From Candidatus Gastranaerophilales bacterium (GTDB lineage: Bacteria; Cyanobacteriota; Vampirovibrionia; Gastranaerophilales; Gastranaerophilaceae), in the NCBI GenBank assembly GCA_947624325.1, contig CANQJT010000001.1:248001-312000 (forward strand): a stretch of 64,000 nucleotides of DNA, read 5' to 3'. This document shows, in pieces, positions 1 through 9,633 of the stretch. The position numbers and the translations under genes are program-made. Numbering within the stretch: the stretch's first letter is position 1; the number at the start of each line of letters is the position of its first letter. The notes below the pieces were generated by a model. It worked only from the letters and a program-made list of their open reading frames with translations, had not been told where the DNA came from and made no database searches.

Positions 1-1880
1 AAGTCTTTTACATATTCATATGTGTATTGACTAATTAAAAAAGAGGTTTTAAGTACACTGTTATATGCTTCAATTCTTGAAGCCAGATTTACATTATCAC
101 CGATAACTGTATATTCAAATCTTTCTTCAGTGCCGACATTGCCTGCAAAAACTTCACCCGTATTTATACCTATACCGATTTCAATTCTGGGCTTTCCTTC
201 ATCAATAAGTTTGTCTCTTAGTATCTTTACTTTATCCGTCATTTCAAGACCGCATCTTATTGCGTTTAAAGCATGATTTTCATCTTTTATGGGTTCTCCG
301 AAAACAGCTAAGACACCATCTCCCATATACTTATTTATTATACCGTTGTATTTTGCAATAATAGGTTCAACTACAGAAAAATATTCATTTAATATTGAAG
401 TTACAACTTGAGGTGAAAGATTTTCTGACATTGGAGTAAAATTTCTTATATCAACAAACAAAACAGTGACAACAGTTCTGACTCCACCTAAATTTAGTTT
501 ATCGAGATTATTCAAAACAGTTTTCATAACATCTTTCGAAACATATTTACCCATTGCTTTTTTTATCATTTCTGCCGTTTTATCGGTTGTAATTACTGAA
601 TATAACTGTTTTAAAACAGATGCCGAACACATTGTAATAATTGGAGTAACAGGCGGTATATATGTATTTATAAAATATTCGATAATATAATATATAAAAT
701 ATACTCCTGATAAAATTAATGCAAAAATAAAATTATATTTAAGTCTTTTAAAGCCGAATAAAACAAACATGGTAAATATTGCCGTTATAACTAATGTTGC
801 ATCAAAATTTGCATCGGACTTATATACATTTTTAAGCATATTGCTTAACATTACAGCATGTACGTCAATATCTGCCTGCTTTTTTAATATGGGAGTTTCA
901 CTTAACTGCTCCCAAACATTTTTATCCGCATTCAATCCTATAATGACAATTTTATCTTTAAACTCATCAGGAGGAATTTTGGGTTCACTGCCTGATTTCA
1001 ATGCATAATAAGAGTCTAATATATCAATTGCCGAATATTTTTTATGAGAATAATATGTCCCTGTCGGGCTGTACCAATCAAGTCTGGTATATATTCCAAC
1101 AAGTGCGTTATCAAGGTTGTCAAATGCTTTTTTGTATGATACTGGAATTTTCAGGGTGGTACAATTATCGTTTGTACATAAATACCTGTCATATAAGATA
1201 TATTCATTATTACCCGTGTACATAGAATATGCACTAAGAGCAAGTGAGGGATATAATTTATCGCCCATTTGAACGACAGGCATATAGTTTCTTAAAATGG
1301 TATCTTTGTCTTCAACAAGAATTGATGAGGCTAAATTATTAACATTATAAAGAAATTCTCTGGGAAGATTTATAACAGCTTTATATTTTGTATTTTGAAA
1401 TTTTGTTCTTTTATCAATAATATTTAATTTTATTTTGCTGTCAAAAATCGGAATATAATCAGATGGAAGCACATCGCCTGCTGCATTTGAATTAACGAAA
1501 ATAAAACTGTTTATTAAATTCTTTTTATTTTTTATATCCTTATAAAATAAATAGTCTTTATCAGGATTATAAGAATCAGGGAAAATAACCAGATTTTGAA
1601 AAACTATGGCTTTAGCACCTGCAAAATTCTCTAAATAATTAAAAATATCCGCAAATAAATCTCTGGACCAAGGCCATTTAATTTTATCCGTAGACACATC
1701 ATCAACAGCAATTAAAACTACATTATCAGATGAATAGTTTTTGGATATTTTAGTAAATATTTTTGTACAAAAATCGTTTACTCTGTTATCTAAAAATCTC
1801 AATGAAAAAATATATATTAAAGATAATATAAAAAATAAAAGAATTACTGCCGTTATTTTAGATTTAATATTTTTATACAT
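1..1880 (-). CDS. CHASE2-domain adenylate/guanylate cyclase (3' end outside window)
   Basis: A class III nucleotide cyclase with an extracytoplasmic CHASE2 sensor. The reading frame is open from ATG at 1880 to the window edge, so the C-terminus is missing. An N-terminal membrane helix (about residues 8-25) precedes a CHASE2 region with the typical DDVSTDKIKWPWSRDLF stretch. Three closely spaced membrane helices follow near residues 365-435. The catalytic domain starts near residue 460 and shows FVDIRNFTPMSE, NKYMGDGVLAVFG and GDNVNLASR, which hold the metal-binding Asp residues and the transition-state Asn/Arg. Whether the product is cAMP or cGMP cannot be read safely. The gene is divergent from pheT. 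Confidence 0.93.
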   Translation of the reverse strand, partial: MYKNIKSKITAVILLFFILSLIYIFSLRFLDNRVNDFCTKIFTKISKNYSSDNVVLIAVDDVSTDKIKWPWSRDLFADIFNYLENFAGAKAIVFQNLVIFPDSYNPDKDYLFYKDIKNKKNLINSFIFVNSNAAGDVLPSDYIPIFDSKIKLNIIDKRTKFQNTKYKAVINLPREFLYNVNNLASSILVEDKDTILRNYMPVVQMGDKLYPSLALSAYSMYTGNNEYILYDRYLCTNDNCTTLKIPVSYKKAFDNLDNALVGIYTRLDWYSPTGTYYSHKKYSAIDILDSYYALKSGSEPKIPPDEFKDKIVIIGLNADKNVWEQLSETPILKKQADIDVHAVMLSNMLKNVYKSDANFDATLVITAIFTMFVLFGFKRLKYNFIFALILSGVYFIYYIIEYFINTYIPPVTPIITMCSASVLKQLYSVITTDKTAEMIKKAMGKYVSKDVMKTVLNNLDKLNLGGVRTVVTVLFVDIRNFTPMSENLSPQVVTSILNEYFSVVEPIIAKYNGIINKYMGDGVLAVFGEPIKDENHALNAIRCGLEMTDKVKILRDKLIDEGKPRIEIGIGINTGEVFAGNVGTEERFEYTVIGDNVNLASRIEAYNSVLKTSFLISQYTYEYVKD

Positions 1881-1990
1881 ATTACTAATTTAATCTTTTC
1901 CGTGTCATATTGCAAAATTGTAAATATTCTCATGTGACATTAGATTGTCTTTATAATAGAATAAACATATATATTAAAGAGGTAATTAAG
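1881..1990. promoter_or_regulatory. Divergent cyclase/pheT intergenic region
   Basis: This 110-bp spacer must hold both divergent promoters. A good -10 hexamer (TATAAT, 1952-1957) faces pheT, but no convincing -35 lies 16-18 bp upstream. The pheT ribosome-binding site AGAGGT ends about 8 nt before ATG 1991. I see no T-box or attenuator structure of the kind that regulates some tRNA synthetase genes. Confidence 0.4.
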
Positions 1991-4450
1991 ATGAAAATAT
2001 CATTAGAATGGTTAAATGAATTTGTTGATATAACAGATTTAACAGTGGAACAAATTGTACATGAACTTACAATGAGCGGACTTGAAGTTGAAGATATAGA
2101 AAAAACGGGAGCTAAATTTACAAATATTATTACCGCACAAATTACTTCAATAAAAAATCACCCGAATGCAGATAAATTACATCTTGTAGATGTTAATTTA
2201 GGTAATAATATAACTAAAACAGTTGTATGCGGTGCACAAAATATAAAAGAAGGTCAAATAATTCCGTATGCATCAGTAGGTTCAAGGGTACTTTCCAGAA
2301 AAACGGGTGAAGCATATGAACTTACTCCTGCTGTTATAAGAGGCATAGAATCCCAAGGTATGCTGTGTTCTCAAGATGAATTGGGATTGGAAAATATGCA
2401 GGACGAAGATGGGATACTCATTTTAAATAAAATATTTTCTGAAGATATTAAACTTGGAACTAATCTTGAAAAACTTTTAAATATAAAAGAAGATACTGTT
2501 ATTGATGTATCACCGACTCCAAACAGAGGTGATGAAATGTCTGTAATTGGTGTTGCAAGAGAAATTGCATCACTGTTTAACAAGAAGCTTAATTTTAAGC
2601 ATACTGACCTAAATATACAAGATGCTAAAGGAAAATTTGATATTGAAATTATAGATAAAGATACTTGTTGTTATTATTCTGCAGGTCTGATAAATGATGT
2701 AGTAATTAAGCCTTCTCCTGATTGGATGAAAAGAAGACTTGAAGTATCAGGTATCAGATCAATAAATAATGTAGTTGATATAACAAATTATGTTCTTTTG
2801 GAATACGGACAGCCCCTGCATGCTTTTGACAGAGATAAACTTAACGGTTATATTTGCGTAAGAAGAGCAAAAGAAGGTGAAACTATTGTTACACTTGACG
2901 GTATTGAAAGAACTTTAACAAATGATACAGTTCTTTGTGCAACAAAGGAAAAAGGAGTTTGTATCGCAGGTGTATTTGGCGGTGAAAATTCAGAAATAGA
3001 TGAGAATACAAAAAATATAGTGCTTGAATCCGCATATTTTGTACCTCATACAAACAGAAAAAGTTCACGAAGTGTGGGCTACAGAAGTGAGGCTTGTGCA
3101 AGATTTGAAAGAGGTGTAGATATTGAAACTGTAAAACCTGCACTTTTAAGAGCAATAGAACTTTTAAATAAATATGCCGATGCAAAAATTGAAGGTATAG
3201 TAGAAACAGGTAATAATAAGCTTGACGACGTTATTATAACTTTGAGATTTGCTCAAGTTAAAAGGATATTAGGCTGTGAAATTGACTCTGACAAATGTAT
3301 CTCAATCCTGCAAAATTTAGGTTTTGAGATGCTTGGCAAAAATGATTCGGCAGCAAGGTTTAAAGTACCAAGCTTTAGAATTAATGATGTTCAACAGGAA
3401 GTTGATTTAATTGAGGAAATTGCAAGAATATACGGCTATGATAAAATTGAGCCGTCACTCCCCGATAAAACACAATCACCTGATATATTAAAAGAAGCTA
3501 AATTACTTAAAAAAGTAAATAATATGTTTTTAGGATACGGATTTAATGAAGCAATGACTTCATCATTAATTGGTGAGCCATTGTTAAATCAGTTTGGACT
3601 TACATACAACAAAGATAAGGCAGTGTTTGTTCAAAATCCTCAATCTGATGAGCATACAATGCTTAGACAAACAACAATTGCTAATATTCTGTCCGCATTA
3701 AAATATAATTTTGATAACGGTCAAAAAGATATCTGGCTTTATGAATTAGGCAAAACATATTTTATTAATTCACCAGCAACACAAAAAGACAGTGGTGTTG
3801 AAGAAAATCAAATGATTTCAGGTGTAATTACGGGCGAAACAAATAATAATTTATGGAAAAAATCACCAAGAGCAGATTTTTATACTTTAAAAGGAGTTAT
3901 GGAAAGTTTATTTGATTTGTTAAACTTGTCCTCCAGAATAAAACTTTCGCCTGCTGATGACTGCGAATACTTACACCCCGGCAGAAGCGCTAAAGTTGTT
4001 ATGCTGGATAAAAATCCGGAAGTAATAGGTTATTTCGGAGAAATCTATCCTTTATTAAAAGATAAGTTAAAAATCAATCAAAGCATATATTTATTTGAAC
4101 TTAATCTTGGTAAATTAATCAAAGCATGTCAAATTAATACAGTGAAGTATAAACCGCTGGCACAATATCCTGAAGTTCAAAGAGATATTTCATTTGCTAT
4201 TGAAAAAGATGTAACAAATGAACAGATTGTTCTGGCGATAAAAAAATCTGCCGATTCAAAATTATTTAAAAAGGCAAATTTATTTGATATATATGAAGGT
4301 GAGCATGTTCAAGACGGATTTAAGAGCATGGCATACAGAATTACATTGCAGGATACGGAAAAAACTCTGACTGATGAGGTTATTGATTCGCAGATTAATG
4401 CAATAAAATCAGGATTAATGAAAAAGTTTCCTGCTATTAGTTACAGATAA
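1991..4450 (+). CDS. pheT: Phenylalanyl-tRNA synthetase beta subunit
   Basis: Beta subunit of the (alpha-beta)2 enzyme that charges tRNA-Phe; 819 residues, normal for bacteria. The N-terminal EMAP/tRNA-binding domain (about 40-150) contains NHPNADKLHLVDV. The B3/B4 editing region follows with TPNRGDEMSVIGVAREIAS and GQPLHAFD. The B5 domain, the synthetase core-like fold (IYGYDKIEPSLP) and the C-terminal anticodon-binding domain (AQYPEVQRDISFAI) come after. ATG 1991 is chosen because AGAGGT sits just upstream; the frame is open 27 codons further back but without a ribosome-binding site. pheS is not adjacent, so the two subunits are encoded apart here. A terminator follows. Confidence 0.98.
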   Translation: MKISLEWLNEFVDITDLTVEQIVHELTMSGLEVEDIEKTGAKFTNIITAQITSIKNHPNADKLHLVDVNLGNNITKTVVCGAQNIKEGQIIPYASVGSRVLSRKTGEAYELTPAVIRGIESQGMLCSQDELGLENMQDEDGILILNKIFSEDIKLGTNLEKLLNIKEDTVIDVSPTPNRGDEMSVIGVAREIASLFNKKLNFKHTDLNIQDAKGKFDIEIIDKDTCCYYSAGLINDVVIKPSPDWMKRRLEVSGIRSINNVVDITNYVLLEYGQPLHAFDRDKLNGYICVRRAKEGETIVTLDGIERTLTNDTVLCATKEKGVCIAGVFGGENSEIDENTKNIVLESAYFVPHTNRKSSRSVGYRSEACARFERGVDIETVKPALLRAIELLNKYADAKIEGIVETGNNKLDDVIITLRFAQVKRILGCEIDSDKCISILQNLGFEMLGKNDSAARFKVPSFRINDVQQEVDLIEEIARIYGYDKIEPSLPDKTQSPDILKEAKLLKKVNNMFLGYGFNEAMTSSLIGEPLLNQFGLTYNKDKAVFVQNPQSDEHTMLRQTTIANILSALKYNFDNGQKDIWLYELGKTYFINSPATQKDSGVEENQMISGVITGETNNNLWKKSPRADFYTLKGVMESLFDLLNLSSRIKLSPADDCEYLHPGRSAKVVMLDKNPEVIGYFGEIYPLLKDKLKINQSIYLFELNLGKLIKACQINTVKYKPLAQYPEVQRDISFAIEKDVTNEQIVLAIKKSADSKLFKKANLFDIYEGEHVQDGFKSMAYRITLQDTEKTLTDEVIDSQINAIKSGLMKKFPAISYR

Positions 4451-4456
4451 TATAAG

Positions 4457-4478
4457 ACGGGATTATTCCCGTTTTTTT
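4457..4478 (+). terminator. Rho-independent terminator of pheT
   Basis: ACGGG-ATTATT-CCCGT stem-loop followed by a run of seven T, six bases after the pheT stop codon. Confidence 0.85.
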
Positions 4479-4566
4479 ATAAATATATACTCAACAAATA
4501 AATATAGCATACAAAATAAATTATTAATAAAAATTGTATCATAACGTAATAATTGAATAAAAATTC

Positions 4567-4594
4567 TTGAAATCGAAAAGTAAAAGAATATAAT
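4567..4594 (+). promoter_or_regulatory. Sigma70-type promoter for the small Cys-rich gene
   Basis: TTGAAA (4567-4572), 16-bp spacer, TATAAT (4589-4594). This predicts a leader of about 75 nt before the GTG at 4677. The leader is AT-rich with partial inverted repeats around 4612-4650. Confidence 0.65.
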
Positions 4595-4676
4595 TATATA
4601 TATATTAGGGAATATACATGCGAAATATATGTACATTAATTAATATATTTGGGGATAAATCAAGGAGGAAATTCTA

Positions 4677-4895
4677 GTGCTTAGAAGCAGAGATATGGGC
4701 AGATCCATTGCAGTAAGAAGGTGGACAAATACCGCTTTAGAATGCTACAAAAGAGGATGTGTCTGTGATGGGTGTTTTTATACGGACTTTTTCAACGGGA
4801 CATCGCAAAAATGTCAAATGAAAGCATCCGTATTAGAATTGGTGAGAGTGTTGGGTAAACCGAATGTAGAAATACAGCAGGTTTTGGTAGATTAG
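4677..4895 (+). CDS. Small Cys-rich protein of unknown function (72 aa)
   Basis: A 72-residue protein starting at GTG 4677, with a strong AAGGAGGA ribosome-binding site 8 nt upstream, a consensus promoter and its own terminator, so it is very probably real and well expressed. Five cysteines cluster in the first half (C23, C28, C30, C33, C46; core CVCDGC), which suggests a zinc or iron-sulfur site. The C-terminal half (MKASVLELVRVLGKP) looks like an amphipathic helix or small DNA-binding helix. I do not recognise the family and assign no function. It stands alone between pheT and a convergent transporter gene. Confidence 0.8.
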   Translation: MLRSRDMGRSIAVRRWTNTALECYKRGCVCDGCFYTDFFNGTSQKCQMKASVLELVRVLGKPNVEIQQVLVD

Positions 4896-4914
4896 TTTAG
4901 TTTTTACTAATATT

Positions 4915-4944
4915 AAAAAACTCCCGAATCGGGAGTTTTCTTTT
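4915..4944. terminator. Bidirectional terminator
   Basis: CTCCCG-AAT-CGGGAG with an A-run on the left and a T-rich tail on the right. It can end the small Cys-rich gene on the plus strand and the convergent symporter gene on the minus strand. Confidence 0.85.
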
Positions 4945-4966
4945 ATTATCAACATTTTATAAATTA

Positions 4967-6298
4967 TTAAATAATTTCTTTATATTGCTCAGTATTATTT
5001 AACAAATCATAATTAATTTCATTTTCATTATCTGCAATAACTGCAGCAACAACAGCATCACTTGCAACGTTAACAGTTGTTCTAATCATATCAACGACTC
5101 TGTCAATTGCAAACAGGAATGCAAAACCTTCAACAAGTTGCTGCGGAGTTAAACCTAATCCGTTTAATACAAGTGCTATTGTAATTAAACCGGCCCCCGG
5201 GATACCTGCTGAAGTTGATGATGCAATTATTGCTAATACCATAATTTGAATAATTTGAATAGGGTCTAAAGCAACACCGTAAGCTTGCGTTAAAAATATA
5301 ACAGCAACGGTTTGAAACAATGCTGTTCCATCCATATTCAATGTAGCACCTAACGGAAGAACAAAACTGCAAACTTTATGAGATATTCCTCTTTTTTCAC
5401 AGCATGCAATAGTTAAAGGCAATGTAGCACTGCTGCTTGCCGTTCCGAATGCAACAAGCAATGCTTCAATAATAGCCGTATAAAAATTACCGATAGGAAC
5501 TTTACTAAAGAATTTAAGTATAAGCGGATATATAACAAAGAATTGTATGCAAAAACCAATAAACACAACACCTAAGAACTTTGATATTGTATTAAATATG
5601 CTTAACCCGAATGATGAAACAGCAACAGTTGTTAAAGCAAAAATACCCGGTGCTGCAAATATCATAATCCAGTCTGTAACTTTCATTGTTGCAGCAAATA
5701 TTGATTCAAAGAATGAAACAATTGGTCTGTTGATTTCACCTACTTTAGACAAAGCAAGCGAGAAAATTAAAGCAAAGAATATAATAGGAATCATTTCACC
5801 TTTTGCTAAAGATTCCAAAGGATTTTGAGGTATCATATTTAAAAACAGGTTGCCAAGCTGACCTCTTTGTTCTGATAGAACGGTATCAACCTGATGTTGA
5901 ATTTCAAGAGCCGATGTTTGGCTGATAAATTCCTGAACACCTATACCCGGTTTAATACTTAATACTAAAAAGCATCCGATTAAAACAGCCGCTACAGTAA
6001 TAAGTGCATAATAGAAAATCATCTTTTTACCGAATTTACCGATTTGTTTACTGTCACCGATGCTGGAAATACCAACAACAATTGCCGAGCAAACAAGAGG
6101 AATAACAATCATTTGTATAACTCTTATAAATGCCTGGCCTACAATATTCAGTACTTTAACAAACGGAACAAAAATCCCCGGATTTTCATGAATATAATTA
6201 CCGAATATAATACCGGCAATTATTGCAATAAATATATGCCAGTTGCGCTTAATCCCAAGCCCCACGGCAACAAATAATGTTTGTAAGTGTAATTTCAT
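4967..6298 (-). CDS. Dicarboxylate/amino acid:cation symporter (DAACS, GltP/DctA type)
   Basis: Inner-membrane secondary transporter of the glutamate/aspartate/C4-dicarboxylate family; 443 aa, the usual length. The family signatures are present: the Ser-rich reentrant loop (TASSSATLPLT), the NMDGTA motif that binds Na+ and substrate, the second reentrant loop SSTSAGIPGAG, and RTTVNVASDAVVAAVIA in the last helix, where the Arg recognises the side-chain carboxylate. That Arg favours an acidic amino acid or dicarboxylate, but the exact substrate is unresolved. The start is supported by AGAGG 7 nt upstream. Divergent from murC. Confidence 0.94.
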   Translation of the reverse strand: MKLHLQTLFVAVGLGIKRNWHIFIAIIAGIIFGNYIHENPGIFVPFVKVLNIVGQAFIRVIQMIVIPLVCSAIVVGISSIGDSKQIGKFGKKMIFYYALITVAAVLIGCFLVLSIKPGIGVQEFISQTSALEIQHQVDTVLSEQRGQLGNLFLNMIPQNPLESLAKGEMIPIIFFALIFSLALSKVGEINRPIVSFFESIFAATMKVTDWIMIFAAPGIFALTTVAVSSFGLSIFNTISKFLGVVFIGFCIQFFVIYPLILKFFSKVPIGNFYTAIIEALLVAFGTASSSATLPLTIACCEKRGISHKVCSFVLPLGATLNMDGTALFQTVAVIFLTQAYGVALDPIQIIQIMVLAIIASSTSAGIPGAGLITIALVLNGLGLTPQQLVEGFAFLFAIDRVVDMIRTTVNVASDAVVAAVIADNENEINYDLLNNTEQYKEII

Positions 6299-6319
6299 AA
6301 TAACCTCTTATATATATTG

Positions 6320-6340
6320 AATTGTACTAATTGTACAATT
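6320..6340. promoter_or_regulatory. Inverted repeat between symporter gene and murC
   Basis: AATTGTAC-TAATT-GTACAATT: perfect 8-bp arms around a 5-bp centre, also readable as a tandem AATTGTACT/AATTGTACA. It lies in the divergent intergenic region just upstream of the symporter start, where a repressor could act. A -10-like TATAAT facing murC is at 6372-6377. The binding protein is unknown. Confidence 0.4.
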
Positions 6341-6411
6341 ATTTATTAAATAATTCAACAGTTTATATTTTTATAATAAAATGTAAATATATATATTACA
6401 TGGTGGATTTT

Positions 6412-7818
6412 ATGGAGATTAGGGATAAAAAATTTCATTTTATAGCAATCGGTGGAGTTGGAATGAGCGCACTGGCTAAATATCTGGTCGAATGCGGTGC
6501 AACTGTTACGGGTTCTGATATACAAGAGAGTAAATACACTCACTTGCTTGAAAAATTAGGAATAAAAGTTTCAATCGGACATAATGCCGATTTAATTGAA
6601 AAAGATATGATTATTACAGCCAGCAGCGCAATAAAAAACAATAACCCTGAAATTATAAGAGCAAATGAACTCGGACTGAAAATATATCACCGTTCTGATA
6701 TATTAAAAATGATATCGGATGAATTTTCCAAAAGAGATAACTCTTTCTTTATCGGATTTTCAGGTACACACGGAAAAACGACTACAAGCGGTCTGGCTTC
6801 ATATGTGTTATATAAAGCAGGTTTAAATCCGTCTTTTGTTACGGGAGGAATTATTCCTGATATTAATACAAACGGTAATTTTAATGCAGATAAATATTTT
6901 ATAGCTGAGCTTGATGAATCTGACGGCACAATACAAAAATATTCAACTGATATTGCCGTAATTAATAATATGGATGAAGACCATCTTGATTATTATAAAA
7001 AAGGCTTTGACGATATTGCTGATACTTTTAATAGATATCTTTCAAATAAGCCAAATCAAAAGGTAATAATTAATATTGATAACGAAGGCAATCAAAAATT
7101 TATAAATAAATACCCTAATTATAATTATATAAAATTCGGTTTAAATAATGCGGATTATACTGCCGAAAATATTAAATTTGAAGGATTTGGCTCAGAGTTT
7201 GATGTATATTTTAAAGGCAAATTTGAGACAAAAATAAAGCTTTCAATTATTGGTGAACATAATATATATAATGTACTTGCAGTTTATTGCGCTTTAAAAG
7301 AATCAGGTGTTAATGTAAATGAGATGACAAAATATTTTGAAATGTTCAGCGGAATGGGCAGAAGATTTCAAAAAGTCGGTGAATTTGAGGGCATAAAAAT
7401 TTTTGATGACTATGCACATCATCCTCATGAAATTATGACTACACTTGAAGGGGTAAAAGGGTCTGCAGAAGGACACAGAATTGTAGCTGTATTTCAGCCT
7501 CACAGATATACAAGATTAAATGCGTTATGGGATGAATTTAAAATTGCATTTAATAATGCCGATTTATTAATAACTACAAATGTATTTCCTGCCGGTGAAA
7601 GCGAAATAGAAGGTATAAATTCCGAAAACTTTATAAAAGAAGTTAATCATTCAAATGCAATATACGTATCGGGTGATATGATTGAATGTGCAAAAAAAAT
7701 ATATCCTATGTTAAAAAATAATGATATAGTTATAACATTAGGAGCTGGGGATATAACAAAATTAGGCAGTTCAATACTGGAAGAACATAAAAGGGTTTGT
7801 CTTGACGCAAATATTTGA
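6412..7818 (+). CDS. murC: UDP-N-acetylmuramate--L-alanine ligase
   Basis: Cytoplasmic ATP-dependent ligase that adds L-Ala to UDP-MurNAc, the first amino acid of the peptidoglycan stem. 468 aa from ATG 6412, which has GGTGG just upstream; earlier in-frame starts lack a ribosome-binding site. The N-terminal Rossmann domain has IAIGGVGMSALA. The P-loop GTHGKTTT is near residue 118. NMDEDHLDYY and FDDYAHHPHEI in the ligase core and FQPHRYTR in the C-terminal domain are MurC signatures. First gene of a murC-murB-ddl-ftsQ operon; its 3' end overlaps murB by 17 nt. Confidence 0.98.
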   Translation: MEIRDKKFHFIAIGGVGMSALAKYLVECGATVTGSDIQESKYTHLLEKLGIKVSIGHNADLIEKDMIITASSAIKNNNPEIIRANELGLKIYHRSDILKMISDEFSKRDNSFFIGFSGTHGKTTTSGLASYVLYKAGLNPSFVTGGIIPDINTNGNFNADKYFIAELDESDGTIQKYSTDIAVINNMDEDHLDYYKKGFDDIADTFNRYLSNKPNQKVIINIDNEGNQKFINKYPNYNYIKFGLNNADYTAENIKFEGFGSEFDVYFKGKFETKIKLSIIGEHNIYNVLAVYCALKESGVNVNEMTKYFEMFSGMGRRFQKVGEFEGIKIFDDYAHHPHEIMTTLEGVKGSAEGHRIVAVFQPHRYTRLNALWDEFKIAFNNADLLITTNVFPAGESEIEGINSENFIKEVNHSNAIYVSGDMIECAKKIYPMLKNNDIVITLGAGDITKLGSSILEEHKRVCLDANI

Positions 7819-8713
7819 AAAATATAATGTTAAAAATGATACGACATTTAAAATCGGCGGATGTATAAAAAAAGCGGCATTCCCTGAAAATGTTGAGGAA
7901 TTTATACAGCTTTTACAATCAGGCGAATATGATATTGTTTTAGGAGGCTGTTCAAATGTTTTATTTTCCTCACAAGATATTGATAAAAAAATTATTTTTA
8001 CAAAAAATTTAAAGAAATACAGTTTTGAAGGAAATATTTTGAAAACCGAGTGCGGAGTAAAGGGGCCTTTAATTTCAAAGGAATGCCAGAAACTTGGTTT
8101 ATCAGGATTTGAATTTTTAATCGGATTTCCGGGTAGTTTCGGCGGTATGATATGTATGAATGCTTCAGCACATAATCAGTCAATATCGGATAAATTTATA
8201 AAATGCCGAGTTTTTGATACACTTACCAAACAAGTAATTTCATTAAATAAAGATGAAATGCAATTTTCGTACAGAAATTCAGCCGTTTCAAAAAATAAAT
8301 ACATTGTACTTGATGCCGAATTTGAATTAGATAACGGAAATCAAGAAAATATTGATGAAATTGTGAGAAGGAACATTGAATTCAGACAGCAAAGACAACC
8401 CTCATTAACATTCGGTAATGCAGGAAGTATTTTTAAAAATCCTGTTAACGATTCAGCCGGAAGACTCCTTGATTTGTGCGAAATGAAAGGAGTTAAAGAG
8501 GGCGGTGCCATGGTTTTTGAAAAGCACGCAAACTTTATATTAAATTACGATAACGCAACATCACTTGATGTTATAACATTAATGTATAAAATGTTTTCAA
8601 AAGTAAGAGAAAAATATACAATAAAATTAACACCCGAAATTATTTTTATAGGTAATAAAGAAACGGAAGAACAGAAATTATGGGATATAATGACGGAAGA
8701 AAATATTCATTAG
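7802..8713 (+). CDS. murB: UDP-N-acetylenolpyruvoylglucosamine reductase
   Basis: FAD-dependent reductase that completes UDP-MurNAc by reducing the enolpyruvyl ether with NADPH. 303 aa. It starts at TTG 7802 inside the murC end, behind AAAAGGG, so the two genes are translationally coupled. Visible are the FAD-binding stretch GFPGSFGGMICMNASAH, the SYRNS substrate-binding motif and the catalytic-Ser loop GNAGSIFKNP of the C-terminal domain. Overlaps ddl by 34 nt. Confidence 0.96.
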   Translation: MTQIFEKYNVKNDTTFKIGGCIKKAAFPENVEEFIQLLQSGEYDIVLGGCSNVLFSSQDIDKKIIFTKNLKKYSFEGNILKTECGVKGPLISKECQKLGLSGFEFLIGFPGSFGGMICMNASAHNQSISDKFIKCRVFDTLTKQVISLNKDEMQFSYRNSAVSKNKYIVLDAEFELDNGNQENIDEIVRRNIEFRQQRQPSLTFGNAGSIFKNPVNDSAGRLLDLCEMKGVKEGGAMVFEKHANFILNYDNATSLDVITLMYKMFSKVREKYTIKLTPEIIFIGNKETEEQKLWDIMTEENIH

Positions 8714-9633
8714 ATACAAAAATAGCGGTATTGTGTGCAGGACTTTCAAGTGAAAGAGAAGTTTCAATCAGGTCAGGGAAAAATGTCTTTGAAGCATTAA
8801 AGAGACTCGGATATAAAAACAGTGAGCTTATATATGTTGATGAAAATATTGCTGAAACATTAAAAGAAAAGAAGCCTGATGTTGTTTATAATGCTCTTCA
8901 CGGTAAATACGGTGAAGACGGGTGTGTGCAGGGAATACTTGAAATTTTAAAAATCGAATACACAGGCTGCGGAGTAATGTCAAGCGGCATAACAATGAAT
9001 AAAGAGTATACAAAAAGGATTTTATCGACAAATAAAAAAATTATAATGGCTAAATCAGCCTTTATTCAAAAAGGTGAAGATATATACGAAAAAACAAAAG
9101 ATTTAACATATCCTTTATTTATAAAACCCGTCAGTGAAGGCTCCAGCTTCGGAATGACAAAAGTTAATACAAAAGATGAATTAAAATCGGCATATGAAAC
9201 AGCACTTAAATATAATGATGATGTACTTGCGGAAGAGTTTATCGACGGATTTTTTGTAACTGTCGGAGTTTTAGAAAAAGACAATAAGCCGTTTGCTACG
9301 GAAATTCTTGAAATAAGACCAAAAACTGAATGGTACGATTTTGAAGCAAAATATACAAGCGGAATGTCTGATTTTATACTTCCTGCAAATTTACCAAATG
9401 ACTTGACAAAACTTGTTAAAGAAATATCTGTTGAAGCATTTAATACTGCAGGCTGCAGAGGGGTATCAAGAATTGACTTTATGATAAAAGACAATGTTCC
9501 GTATTTACTTGAAATAAATACTAGCCCCGGAATGACGGATATAAGCGATCTGCCTGCACAGGCAAAAGCTTGCGGAATAAGTTATGATGAACTTGTATTA
9601 CTGATATTAAACAGTGCAGGGTTAAATAAATAA
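8680..9633 (+). CDS. ddl: D-alanine--D-alanine ligase
   Basis: ATP-grasp ligase producing D-Ala-D-Ala for the peptidoglycan stem; 317 aa. The N-terminal domain has SSEREVSIRSG and the conserved LHGKYGEDG. The central domain has IKPVSEGSSFGM and EEFIDG. The C-terminal metal site shows EINTSPGMT. The start overlaps murB by 34 nt; no better start is seen downstream. The conserved Tyr of normal D-Ala-D-Ala ligases cannot be assigned safely without an alignment, so D-lactate specificity is not excluded, although the dcw context favours D-Ala-D-Ala. Confidence 0.96.
   Translation: MGYNDGRKYSLDTKIAVLCAGLSSEREVSIRSGKNVFEALKRLGYKNSELIYVDENIAETLKEKKPDVVYNALHGKYGEDGCVQGILEILKIEYTGCGVMSSGITMNKEYTKRILSTNKKIIMAKSAFIQKGEDIYEKTKDLTYPLFIKPVSEGSSFGMTKVNTKDELKSAYETALKYNDDVLAEEFIDGFFVTVGVLEKDNKPFATEILEIRPKTEWYDFEAKYTSGMSDFILPANLPNDLTKLVKEISVEAFNTAGCRGVSRIDFMIKDNVPYLLEINTSPGMTDISDLPAQAKACGISYDELVLLILNSAGLNK

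Noticed and set aside
466-1225. Plus-strand frames over the left edge
   Set aside because: They are antisense to the cyclase gene, whose motifs are unmistakable on the minus strand.
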